Below the pieces are notes generated by a model, which saw only the letters and a program-made list of their open reading frames with translations, was not told the origin of the DNA and made no database searches. Of a stretch of DNA of 64,000 nucleotides, positions 22,640 through 31,925 are shown in pieces. Where the stretch lies: positions 1 to 64,000 of the forward strand of contig CAUZLF010000231.1 of the NCBI GenBank assembly GCA_963580285.1, written 5' to 3'. The translations under genes and the position numbers were made by a program. Each line of letters opens with the position of its first letter. Positions within the stretch are counted from its first letter, which is position 1. This DNA comes from Lucinisca nassula. Lineage: Eukaryota > Mollusca > Bivalvia > Lucinida > Lucinidae.

Positions 22640-23413
22640 AATCTGTTCTTAGACTCCAATGAAGGATGTGGGTACTCGTTACCAACTACCTCAGTGAGAC
22701 GATTCTAATGAGAACCCGCAAGTTACTTAAGGAGTAAAATAGGAACATTATCGCATATTTTCATCAGGAATAACCGTTTTAAGTATAAATGATTGCATAT
22801 GGGTGTGTTATCGTGATGTGTACTTAAACTATTTCGTATTAAAATGATATAAACAGTAAACATACAGAGAAGAAAACAATGCAATTCTTCTACCTATTGT
22901 GGAGATTGATCATAAAATATTTTCTACGGTCATTCTCTCCCTTCCACCGATTCAAGAAGGGCAGTTGTCAGTTTCTTGCGAAAGAGTGTGCACTGTACTG
23001 CTTAAGCCTTCCCAGAAAAATGTGGATAGGTTTTTGTTCGGCTAAAATATGACCTGTAACAGTGTTGACTGGGCCGGTTTTAGCTCTGCGCGGAAGCATC
23101 ATGCAGCCTAATCTATTACATTAAGCCCCGATTGGGGGGGGGCGAGCTTTGTCGTCTGCTTGTTACCTTAAAAGTCATTGTTGCAGACAGTTTGGAACCC
23201 GATTAGACTGCTCCGCATTACGAAACACCTATATTCTTTTCACTCCATTAAACCACCACTTTGTATAGCAAACCTGGGGTTTACGGATGCAAAAAATTAT
23301 GTTTTTTTTTTTTTTTTTTTTGCTTGAAAACATCGAGGCGGTTCTAACGAGTTCCTACATTCGACATGCATCTTTTGGGCAGTTTTTAGAAAAATTAGCA
23401 ATTTTTTTTTAAC

Positions 23414-23445
<32 letters not shown>

Positions 23446-24440
23446 ACTTCTCGACAGTAAACTTTAAAATATTATTTCGAATAGGCGTGTTTTCGTAATA
23501 TGTAAGACGATCTGGGCTGGGTACGCACTGTCTGCTTGTATGCAAATATATGCATGTAGATATATTATATTTAAAAAAAAAATAATCAGACGGCCTTACA
23601 TTACTATAATCCGCTCGTGCGACAGAGGATTTTTTTCACATCTCCAAAATGGCTACTTTTCTGATGGAAATATGTGATGTGTTTCTTATTTTTACTGCCA
23701 AAATAGGTTGTGGGTTCTCGTTAGAACTTCTCCTTGAGGCAGTTCTAACGAGTACCCACAAACTATACTTGGAGCAGAAATAAGAAAAATAATGTTTGCC
23801 CCGTACACCCAAGTTTTATCTATATGAAATGGGGTTTAGGGGGTGTTCATTTCACGGAGTTGTTCACGTGATGAATAGACAACATTTGAGGTGATTTTTT
23901 TTCTCGTCGCGTCACTGGTTTTATATTGGAGTTCTTTTCAGCTTTGTTGTGTCAACACTTTTGAAGAACAGTGAAGGTCCTGCTTAAATGCCGGGTTCTG
24001 CTTTGTCTGGTCTGAGGCTTCACTACTAGCCAGAATCTGACCACACACGACTACTGGTAAACCGCTTAGAGGATCTAAGCCTGCCCGGGCAAAGAGGTGT
24101 GAATCAGACCGTCCATGCTTATAAACCCTATTGGTTTCATTGGGCGACAGGGCTTGAGATGTCATTTCATCTCAGTTTCGGACAAAATTGAAAAGCAACG
24201 TCTCCAAAATGACCGTTATAATGTTGACTGGCACGTTACATATCAAATCAAACAAACAAACAAACGGCGGTGAGAGTCCTTATGAGTGTCAGCGCTTTTT
24301 AACATTAGAACAAGGATGTCCGTTATCCTCGGGGTGTTTAGTGGATTTACGGCACTTTCAAGATGTTTTCACTTATTTCGAGGGGACCGCTAATCAGAGT
24401 TGTGCTTAAACCGGAGTAAGACCACTTTCTGTTGCAGATT
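22640..24440. repeat. Repeat-filled tract present only in element B
   Basis: Contents: P MITE with full palindrome at about 22668-22716; SINE-B 3' part at about 22895-23065 (+); SINE-A 5' scrap at about 23080-23125 (-); P MITE with long poly-T and poly-A runs at 23215-23500; P MITE at 23600-23875 (palindrome near 23709-23757); SINE-A at about 24045-24265 (+); unassigned to 24440. In element A, sequence jumps from the middle of the first palindrome straight to atgtggcccgagcgagg, so A may have deleted this tract. Confidence 0.65.
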
Positions 24441-25484
24441 TTGGCGTCTCATATGTGGCCCGAGCGAGGCGCAAACCACAGCGAAGAGACCTTATGACCC
24501 GATGATTAAAATTCAGCGCTCTTACCCATTAGGACACGGGGGCAAGGTACCTTCGGGTGTACAGTAGACTTAACAAGATACCCAGGTTGCATGTCTGTTA
24601 TCTTCGCTGATTATCTTGGAGAATTTTGTAGTTCTGCTCCAAGTTAGGGATCAGACTTATATGCAGCCTTGGAATGCTTGCCGCGCAATTTCCCCATATT
24701 GATGTACATGTATGAGCAAAATTGAATTGGAAAGGCAAGAGACACAAGCGGGCCTCCGTGGCCTACTCTTTAACATTGGATCTCTCACTCGGGCCACATG
24801 TGAGCTTAAGTGTAGGCATCAGTGATGTTTCATTACTCGCAGTATAAGAAAAAGATCAACCAAAATGTTGAGTGAGATCAGTGCCCACACATACATGTTC
24901 AAGCAGGATCCCCGTTATTATATACACTGTGTCTGACTTTTCTAAGGTATTTACTTGAGAAAAAAATAAAGTAATCCCAGTATGATGAACCGATAGAAAA
25001 TCAACAGTTTTCAATTTATGAGGTGTTTACACAACAGTTAAAACACAAAAAACATTCATCATGTTCATACTGCGTTGTAAAGCGCATAAGATGCAAATCA
25101 TTATGATTCCAACCGGATCAAAATCATACTTTACGACCGCTAGAGTTGTCGCCCTTTGTACAAGGAACATGCATTTCGTCATATGCTTCAAACTTTTTGT
25201 ACGAAATATTAATGCATAAAAAATACATGCACATGAACAAATATACATGTAGGTATAGGCAGATTTCGCGGAGAAACACCGTGAACGTCTTCACCTGTAC
25301 TAATTGTCTTTCTCCGATGTTCGCGGAGAAATTTCGCGACGTTTAGCGGAGAAATTAACCGCTTTGAAACGCGATTTTTTTTTTCTTCTCGGAGAAATTT
25401 TTCGCTTGTTCTCCTAGAAAAAATAACCTTTTTCCGCGGAGAAAAAAAATATGGGTTACTACCGGTAGCTGGTCTGTATATATT

Positions 25485-25680
25485 ATACCACAGACTGCAT
25501 GCATGGTGGTTAACCCATTCACAGTTGATAACTTTGCTTCCCTCTTTAACTGCCCGCCAATGTATCAGGCCTCAGATTCTATGACAGTTCCAGCCTAAAG
25601 GCTTCTTAAAAATAATTATAGGTAATGTTGGTTGGTACCTGTCTGATGCTCTGTCTCTGGTCGGGCCTATCGGAATCTAA
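25485..25680 (+). pseudogene. RT retroelement fragment, end of ORF plus start of 3' module
   Basis: The plus strand encodes the C-terminal block (TACMVVNP-FTVDNFASLFNC, ASDSMTV) and its stop, then ggtaatgttggttggtacct and ctgtctctggtcgggcctat of the 3' module. It meets an oppositely oriented fragment at about 25685. Confidence 0.7.
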
Positions 25681-25685
25681 CTGTT

Positions 25686-26310
25686 GGTTATGATACCGAT
25701 AACGCTGATGAAGGCGTTTAACAGTTAGCAAATTATTACGATTTTTGAAGTCAGTTACATTACTAGACACTCTCATATGGAATAAATTGCGAAGTATAAA
25801 CAGTGTAACAAGCTGCACAAGGAACATCACCTTCCAAGAGAGGAAAATGTAAGTCTCTAAATCAAAATCGTAACGTTTGTCATACAAACTCATCTACAAT
25901 AGATAAATATAAAGCGTAACACGAGGCCTCGGTATCAGAAGAATTTACTTTATTAAAAAGAAGTTCTTTGGATGGGGTCTTATCATTTCATCGAAGAAGG
26001 TCAGACACAAGATATGCACAATTCGCACCTATCGGAGTGCCCACAATTTATCTAAATAACTTAGTCCTATATCATCTCTTACCCAAATATTACCAGTTAG
26101 AATTGTAAGAATTACACGACAATAATGTGTAATTTTATGCTATTCAGATGGGACGAAAACATTTCTTGTCATACATACAAGATAGAGGGTGTCTTCTCTA
26201 TGATATATGCATTCAATTAAATCAGTTAGTATTACTTGTCTATGATTAGGCGGAATTGTAGTCTGATGCATACTTACATAACTTCTTGATTTCAATTTAT
26301 TTAAAAATAG
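25686..26310 (-). pseudogene. RT retroelement fragment, decayed
   Basis: Several minus frames carry family blocks: ILTDLIECIYHREDTLYL (finger/palm approach), then SLYDKRYDFDLETYIF and SNVTDFKNRNNLLTVKRL. The catalytic YLDD section is deleted. It is more diverged than the copies at 32 and 40 kb, so useful as an outgroup for them. Confidence 0.65.
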
Positions 26311-26875
26311 AAGTGAATGCAATGACCAGGACTCGATAAAATTAACCCACGCCTCCGATCAGAAACACCAAAGGGAAAGAAATACAAAAATTAAATAACT
26401 AGACCCTAATGGAAGAGTCAATAGCAGAGCGCCAAAACGGCCCTTACTTTCCAAAAAATGGCCAATTCGCCGTACAAAACAAAAAGACCTAAGCGATATA
26501 CACACTCAAAGACAAACCATAACAAAAATAAACCAAGTCAGAAAATTGCCTTGAAACGGTCAGTGAAAAGAATTTCACTTGGGGTGGGGATGGGGCTCAA
26601 AAATCCTCGCCCGTGATTCCGTCGTGATTAAGACAAATAATTTGTTCAGTCCGCTTGAAGTTTTTCTCTCTCATCAGTGCAACCTCTCCGAGAACACAAA
26701 ACACAAACTACCACAGAGATGAAACAACGGTGAGGACTCGACAACAAGAAACCACTGAAATGCTGAAACAAAAGGAAAACCAACAGTTAGACTCCGATGG
26801 ACCCAACCAGAGACAGAGCATCAGCTACCAACATACATTACATATTAAGTAAATTAAAAAGAGAAACGACCAGGA
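26311..26875 (-). repeat. RT retroelement 3' module
   Basis: Order in the plus direction: agaagtgaatgcaatgacc, tagaccctaatggaagagtc, catgaag-free version of the cgcgattt/ttgttcagtccgc block, agcatcagctaccaacatac. Same layout as at 34.6-35.2 kb. Confidence 0.7.
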
Positions 26876-27085
26876 ACTGATACAACCAGACCCCAAATTC
26901 TTCTCAAAATATCACTAGGGAAGGAAGTCAAAACATGGAGTGACGACAGTAAACAAACCGGACAACAGGTAAACCGAGACAACAGCTCTTTCCCAAACAG
27001 GTGGTGACTCAGAATATCGAAACCCAACCAAAAAGGAGCAACCTCATTCGATTTTTATAGAAAAACCAGATTTCTCACTCATCTT

Positions 27086-28370
27086 TCAAAATAGAAGTGA
27101 AGGCAATGATCAGGAATCAATTCAATTACGATGCAGTCCGGTAACATTACGCACATAAGGTTTTGATACCTTTGTGTGACTTTGTTAAAGCCACTTTTCA
27201 AACAATCACAATCAGAATGATTGCAACACCTCCTTATCTACTTGCTGCAATAGAAATTGGCCTCTGAATTTTTAACTGGCAGGAGATGTAATTCTATGAA
27301 AAGGGATACCCCTTGAAAATTTGATTACCAATTTTGTCGCCCAACAATGCGCACAATACGTGTTTTTTGCTGGTTTGAACTCGAACGTTGACTATAAAAG
27401 TTGTTCATTAGATATTCTGCAATGTTGTTACATGCAGTAAATTTAGATTCAAAACATTTGTCCCTTTGCCTATTTTTAAACTCCGCCTTGGGTTTGGAAA
27501 TTTTCGGTCTTTTCGTATTTTGGCAAATTTGAAACATTCCGCGAAAGTGTCACATCTGCACGTGCAACCCCATGTTTTCAAGGTTAAGTTAAAACTTAAT
27601 GCAGATGCACAGGTAGTGGTGGTAGAAATTGTGAGGGTTAAAGTTATTGAAAATGGGAATGCAGGTTGCGCAAAGTAAACGGCCGCGCAATGTTACCGGA
27701 CACGACTGTAACCCACAGAGACACCAAAGGGACAGTGGGACACACATAAACAACTAGACCCTAATGGAAACATCAATAGCGGAAAGCCAAAAGGACAGTT
27801 ACTTTCCTATAAATGGCCAATTGGCTATCCGAAACAAATTAATATTAGCGATACACCTCAAAGACAAACCGTAACAAAAATAAACCGCGACAGTAGAACC
27901 GCCTTGGGACGTTCAGTGAAACGAATTCCACTGGAGGCGTAAATCGATTTCCGTGGCCACAATTCTCGCCCTTATTTCTGTCGCGATTTAGACAAATAAT
28001 TTGTTCAGTCCGCATGAAGGCCTCCTAACTCTTCAGTGCAACATCTCCGTGAACACAAAAATCAAACAACCACAGAGATCAAACAACGGTGAGGAAGACT
28101 TTGTCACAATTTTTAATCACCTGTTTCTTTTTAATGGCAGTAAACAAAGAAGTTAATCTTTTAGATAATTCACTGGAGTTGCAAGAGCCTGAATGAGCAA
28201 TAAACATTCCAACGCATCCGCGTTACATCTCCGAATACATTAAACACAAATGATTACAGACAACTGAGATGCTCGAGCAAACGAAAAAACAGACTCCGAC
28301 GGGCCATATTACAGTTTACAATTAACATTGGCTATACCTTTAAGTAAGCTTTTACGCTGTAACTGTTTAG
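27086..28370 (-). repeat. RT retroelement 3' module, split by a TIR element
   Basis: The module's outer end is at 27086-27128 (agaagtgaaggcaatgatca) and it resumes at 27709 (acccacagagacaccaaag) through tagaccctaatggaaacatc, tttgttcagtccgcatgaag and atcaaacaacggtgaggaag. A diverged inner part, aacatctccgtgaac-like, extends to about 28370. The interruption is a complete 580 bp element. Confidence 0.7.
27129..27708. mobile_element. Tc1/mariner-like MITE, TA target site
   Basis: A 580 bp unit with 24 bp terminal inverted repeats sharing TCCGGTAACATT(A/G)CGC (left CGATGCAG then that core; right complement CAGTCGTG then that core). TA duplicates flank it at 27127-27128 and 27709-27710, and removing it restores the module sequence seen elsewhere (caattaacccac). 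CAGT ends plus a TA target fit the mariner/Tc1 superfamily. No transposase. Confidence 0.75.
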
Positions 28371-28699
28371 ATATGTTCTATAAAAGGGTTATCCTTTGGA
28401 AGCAAGGAATACACCACAGAAGTGAAACATATGGAGTGACCATGTTTTCTGGGCCAGACTAGCTATTTTCGGCCAATTAAGCCTCATCAGTGACCCTCAG
28501 ATATTTTCAAACTTTCACAGTGAATTCAATGATCCCAAAGTACAAGAAAATATAATCTACACTATGATGTAGGGGAGGGAGACGTTTTACCGCCGCCACA
28601 CATTCCCACACACCAGCTGTAGTGAAGTTAAATATGTTCTATAAAAGGGTTATCCTTAGGAAGCAAGGAATACACCATAGAAGTGAAAAATATGGAGTG
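28371..28699 (-). mobile_element. Hammerhead repeat array 1, left part (261 bp period)
   Basis: Monomer blocks in plus order: ggttatcctttggaagcaag, aatacaccacagaagtg, ribozyme complement, gaattcaatgatcccaaag, agaaaatataatctacacta, gacgttttaccgccgcc, caccagctgtagtgaag. The next monomer starts at 28632, giving a 261 bp period. It is cut at 28699 by the Merlin transposon and resumes at 30470. Confidence 0.8.
28451..28496 (-). ncRNA. Hammerhead ribozyme HHR-1 (type I, slightly degraded)
   Basis: On the minus strand: stem I strand GGGTCA, core CTGATGA, stem II GGCT-TAATT-GGCC (one G-U), GAAA, short stem III around AGC with one mismatch (ATAGCTAGT), U16.1-C17, then TGGCCC closing stem I (one G-U). 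The predicted cleavage site is between plus positions 28457 and 28456. Confidence 0.75.
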
Positions 28700-30469
28700 G
28701 GATAGTTTCCAGTTTAGCGGTCCCCGGAAGTTCCTTCTTCCCTTTGCGCATGTCCGGCGTTGCTACGCGCACCGTAAACAATTCAGAACATGGCCGCCAT
28801 TTTGTTTTACGAGAGACTACCACTACCGCCGGAGTCGAAGTTGCGAGATTACCGATAGCAATATTTCAACTTGCCGAAGTTGTTTAAAGCTGATAATGTT
28901 ATACAACAACGTACTAGTACGGTTGATAGGGCAACCAAAGGAAGAAGTAGCTCTGAACCACGATACATTTCTGAACTTAAAACAGAGAAAAGCCCTTAAA
29001 AATAAGCCGAAATCTTACCTCTATATGTCGAAGTCATCAGCACTGGAAGTTGATACGTTGAAATTTATGTTGGAGAGGGGTATTCTCGCTGATTTTGCTG
29101 GTTGAACTGTAGTTTTCTCCGCTTTTCGTTTCCTGTAAGTCTGGATTTGTTCGTCTGTTGGCTCAAAACTGGGTTGATACACTTTCTTTATAAGCTGCAG
29201 AAATTCAAGAAATGGGTCTTCCTTGTCCACTAGAAACTGCTTCCTCACACAATATTGGGCAAAGTAGGTGTCGTACAGACATTTTGTGGTTCCATGTTTG
29301 GGTAGAGACTTCTTTAAGGCACGCCAGGTACTTTCAATAGTGTTTGTATGGGCACCAGTTTCAGGGTCAACAAAGTTAACTGAATGATTCACTGTCAGAT
29401 GGGTGAAACCTTCGCTGTTCAAGGAGCTGTATGCTTTCCAGCAGTCAGAAATAACTGTTGTTCCTGGCAAAATATTGTCTGTTATAATAGATACAAGGGT
29501 GTTGGCAGTTCGGTCAGCTACACACTTAAAGAAACATTCCTTTGTGTCTCTTTGTATTCCCCCAAACACCCACACACCATCTACTCGTCTTCCCTTATGG
29601 TATTTCCTTTTCCCAAACTTGGACTCATCTATCTCCACAACTTTGCCAGGGCCTCCTATCTGTCGACTGTAACTTTCCAAAATCGTTAAACAAACCTCTC
29701 TTGAAAAATTGTACCAATCCACAATGGTTGTATGAGAAATATCCAACTCGTGTTTAACAAATTCCCGATCTGCTCTGTAAACCCAAAAATAGGTAAGGAA
29801 CACGATTGTTTCAAGGGATAGATTACTCTTTGAAAACCAGGATCCCTCCCTAATTGAAACCTTCTTACCGCATGCTTTATTGGAACAACGCCAGCAACAC
29901 TGGTCAGTACTGAAGGACGAGTCCTTTCTCAGGCCAAAACGACCTTTCTCACAAAATTTACATAAAACTCCACTCAATTCTAGTACCAAACCTAGCTGGA
30001 ATAGCCAATGTATTAGATTTTCAATATTTTCAGTTAGCTTGAACAAATCTCGCAGCCTGAGAGGCATTTATTCAGCGATTTGTGCTTTTTATCGTATCAA
30101 ACACTTTTGACAGCTCTCTATTTACATTGGAAACTGTGCGCGTGCTTCCGGTTACGTCACTCTTGTCGTCACATGATCCTATCAGCTGTTAAATCAAGAA
30201 ATCAGCCATCCTTTTGAAGTTTAATCGCTGAATCAATTAATACCTTTCGGTATTAAAATACCGAAGGTATTAACATGAAATTTCACGAAAAACGCGAATT
30301 TGGGGTTATTTTTTCATTTGGTTGCGTATTTAACGAGATCGTCGCGCTATCGCGCGACTCTCTATATAAGGAGGGCACCTAGCATAGCAACGGGCGCTAC
30401 GCGCGCTACGCGCGCCTTGATTCTTATTCTACAGACATTTCCTGGGGACCGCTATACTGGAAGTGTTCC
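28700..30469 (-). mobile_element. Complete Merlin DNA transposon
   Basis: A 1770 bp unit with imperfect terminal inverted repeats of about 30 bp (ggatagtttccagtttagcg at the left; complement of the right end ggaacacttccagtatagcg; both continue gtcccc). The perfect 8 bp duplication atggagtg flanks it at 28692-28699 and 30470-30477. Merlin/IS1016 elements make 8-9 bp duplications. It encodes one uninterrupted transposase and splits a hammerhead monomer, so it is younger than that array. A hairpin lies at 30236-30273. Confidence 0.93.
29021..30067 (-). CDS. Merlin transposase (ISXO2-like DDE)
   Basis: A 348-residue uninterrupted frame on a single exon. The N-terminal zinc-ribbon-like cluster has C36-x2-C39 and C57/C58, C61, C66. 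A helix-turn-helix-like segment (residues ~100-125, DISHTTIVDWYNFSR) leads to the ISXO2/IS1595-type catalytic domain: D147 in VEIDESKFG, D208 in VISDCWKAY and E245 in HTNTIESTWRALK. GRRVDGVWVFGG and the 337-348 acidic tail complete it. Length suits the Merlin family. All catalytic residues are present, so the protein may be functional; activity is inference. The antisense frame at 28683-29105 is a by-product. Confidence 0.95.
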   Translation of the reverse strand: MPLRLRDLFKLTENIENLIHWLFQLGLVLELSGVLCKFCEKGRFGLRKDSSFSTDQCCWRCSNKACGKKVSIREGSWFSKSNLSLETIVFLTYFWVYRADREFVKHELDISHTTIVDWYNFSREVCLTILESYSRQIGGPGKVVEIDESKFGKRKYHKGRRVDGVWVFGGIQRDTKECFFKCVADRTANTLVSIITDNILPGTTVISDCWKAYSSLNSEGFTHLTVNHSVNFVDPETGAHTNTIESTWRALKKSLPKHGTTKCLYDTYFAQYCVRKQFLVDKEDPFLEFLQLIKKVYQPSFEPTDEQIQTYRKRKAEKTTVQPAKSARIPLSNINFNVSTSSADDFDI

Positions 30470-30618
30470 ATGGAGTGTACATGTTTTCTGGGCCAGACTA
30501 GCTAGTTTCGGCCAATTAGGTCTCATCAGTGACCCGCAGATATTTTCAAAATTCCACAATGAATTCAATGATCCCAAAGGATAAGAAAATATAATCTACA
30601 CTATGATGTAGGGCAGGG
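30470..30618 (-). mobile_element. Hammerhead repeat array 1, right part
   Basis: Continuation of the monomer interrupted at 28699: atggagtgtacatgttttct, ribozyme, cacaatgaattcaatgatcc, agaaaatataatctacacta. Removing Merlin plus one 8 bp duplicate (1778 bp) restores an exact 261 bp spacing to HHR-1. Confidence 0.85.
30490..30535 (-). ncRNA. Hammerhead ribozyme HHR-2
   Basis: Stem I GGGTCA/TGGCCC, CTGATGA, stem II GACC-TAATT-GGCC (one mismatch), GAAA, perfect stem III ACTAGCTAGT, C17. Predicted cleavage between plus positions 30496 and 30495. Confidence 0.8.
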
Positions 30619-30688
30619 AGTCTGAGTCATGGCCCACCGGCGTGAAATTAAAGAGGGAAGCAAATTTATCAACCGTGAAATGATTCCT
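30619..30688 (-). pseudogene. RT retroelement ORF scrap between hammerhead arrays
   Basis: A short match to the 3' end of the RT frame (caccggcgtgaaattaaaga, gggaagcaaatttatcaacc). It joins array 1 on its left and the oppositely oriented array 2 on its right without spacer. Confidence 0.65.
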
Positions 30689-31020
30689 TTTAAATTTAGA
30701 TGAGGCCTAATTGGCCGAAACTAGCTAGTCTGACCCAGAAAGCATTTACACTTCCTTTTTTCCGGTTCTGTGGTGTATTCCTTGCTTCCAAAGGATAACC
30801 CTTCTATAGAACATATTAAACGTCACTACAGCTGGTCTCTTGGAATGTGTCGCGGCCGTAAAAAAATATATAGTGTAGTTTATATTTATTGTCCTTCGGG
30901 ATCATTGATTCCATTGAGGAATTTGGAAAATATTTGAGGTTCACTGATGAGGCCTAATTGGCCGAAACTAGCTAGTCTGACCCAGAAAACGTGCACTTTT
31001 TTGTCAGCTCTTTCGCCCCT
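30689..31020 (+). mobile_element. Hammerhead repeat array 2 (247 bp period, opposite strand)
   Basis: Begins in a truncated ribozyme (agatgaggcctaattggccg at about 30698), then one whole monomer in inverted order (tgtggtgtattccttgcttc, cactacagctggtctcttgg, tcattgattccattgagga), then a complete ribozyme at 30938-30983. The period from core to core is 247 bp. Confidence 0.8.
30938..30983 (+). ncRNA. Hammerhead ribozyme HHR-4
   Basis: Plus strand: GGTTCA, CTGATGA (30944-30950), stem II GGCC-TAATT-GGCC (perfect), GAAA (30964-30967), stem III ACTAGCTAGT (perfect), C17 at 30977, then TGACCC. Stem I has one T-C mismatch. Core nucleotides are all conserved. Confidence 0.85.
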
Positions 31021-31093
31021 TACTGACTCCATATTTTTTGTATATCGTGCATTTGGTAAAATAACATTCTATCATTTCCAAAAAACCGAACGT

Positions 31094-31350
31094 GTATGTA
31101 TGTATGTATGTATGTATGTATGTATGTATGTATGTATGTATGTATGTATGTATGTATGTATGTATGTATGGGTATGCTATCTAAGAAAGAAAACATTGTA
31201 TGTATGTATGTATGTATGTATGTATGTATGTATGTATGTATGTATGTATGTATGTATGTATGTATGTATGTATGTATGTGAGTGAGTGAGTGAGTGAGTG
31301 AGTGAGTGAGCGAGCGAGCGAGTGAGTGAGTGAGTGAGTGAGTTAGTGAG
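31094..31350 (+). repeat. (TATG)n and (GAGT)n microsatellites
   Basis: Two TATG blocks (31094-31170 and 31197-31280) separated by ctatctaagaaagaaaacat, followed by GAGT/GAGC repeats to about 31350. Repetitive Met-Tyr-Val-Cys frames are artefacts. Confidence 0.97.
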
Positions 31351-31364
31351 CGAGCGAGCCCAAT

Positions 31365-31475
31365 ACCCCACCAACAGCTTAGGTCATACGGAGACGGGAC
31401 CTCGCATCAAAGACTCCTCCGAAAGCTCGGGATCAATCCTGCGATCTCTGGTATACAAGGCGAGCAGCGCAACCA
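31365..31475 (-). repeat. SINE-C fragment
   Basis: Matches 53112-53277: caccaacagcttaggtcata, cggagacgggacctcg, gataca-type head complement (tatacaaggcgagcagcgca). It is the tRNA-like 5' part in minus orientation. Confidence 0.65.
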
Positions 31476-31489
31476 CTACACAAAATATG

Positions 31490-31925
31490 CCAATAGGCTA
31501 TCCAAAATAAAACAATATAAGCATCATAAAATCATAAAAACCCAAAGACAAACCATAACAAAAATAAACCGCGACAGAAGAACCGCCTTGAAACGGTCGG
31601 TGGAAACGAATTCAACTGGGTGGGGGGGGGGGGGGGCTTAAATCGATTTTACGTGGCCACAATCCTCGCCCTTACTTCCGTCGCGATTTAGACTAATAAT
31701 TTGTTCAGTCCGCATGAAGGCCTCCTAACTCATAAGTGCAAAATCTCCGTGAACACAAATAATCAAACAACCACAGAGATGAAACAACGGTGAGGACTCA
31801 GCAGCAAGAAACCACTGAAATGCTGAACCAAAAGAAAACCAACAGTTAGACTCCGATGGGTCCGACCAGAGATAGAGCATCAGGCACTAGCCAACATTAC
31901 ATTGAATAAGATCTCTCTAATTCTC
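31490..31925 (-). repeat. RT retroelement 3' module
   Basis: Contains the fixed block order: ccgcgacagaagaaccgcct, a poly-G run (31621-31634), cgattttacgtggccacaat, ttgttcagtccgcatgaagg, cagtgcaaaatctccgtg-type text, and accactgaaatgctgaacc. It is directly followed by the RT frame. Confidence 0.75.

Larger units (their letters stand above)
20955..25476. mobile_element. Large TIR element, copy B (TA target site)
   Basis: A 4522 bp unit with the same inverted ends as copy A (CAGACCAGCTACCGGTAATA and ctaccggtagctggtctg) and TA on each flank (20953-20954 and 25477-25478). It is collinear with copy A, including the cattattatttcttcgtttg, cgcaggctaggtctatgtc and gtggcccgagcgaggcgcaa blocks. Differences: copy B carries an inserted hammerhead monomer (21820-22075) and a 1.75 kb tract (about 22690-24440) absent from A, and lacks two T MITEs and SINE-D. 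No transposase frame. Confidence 0.8.

Noticed and set aside
28683..29105. 140-codon plus-strand open frame
   Set aside because: It lies across the Merlin terminal repeat and antisense to the transposase 3' end; no domain.
31096..31285. Met-Tyr-Val-Cys repeat frames
   Set aside because: Translation of TATG/GAGT microsatellites.
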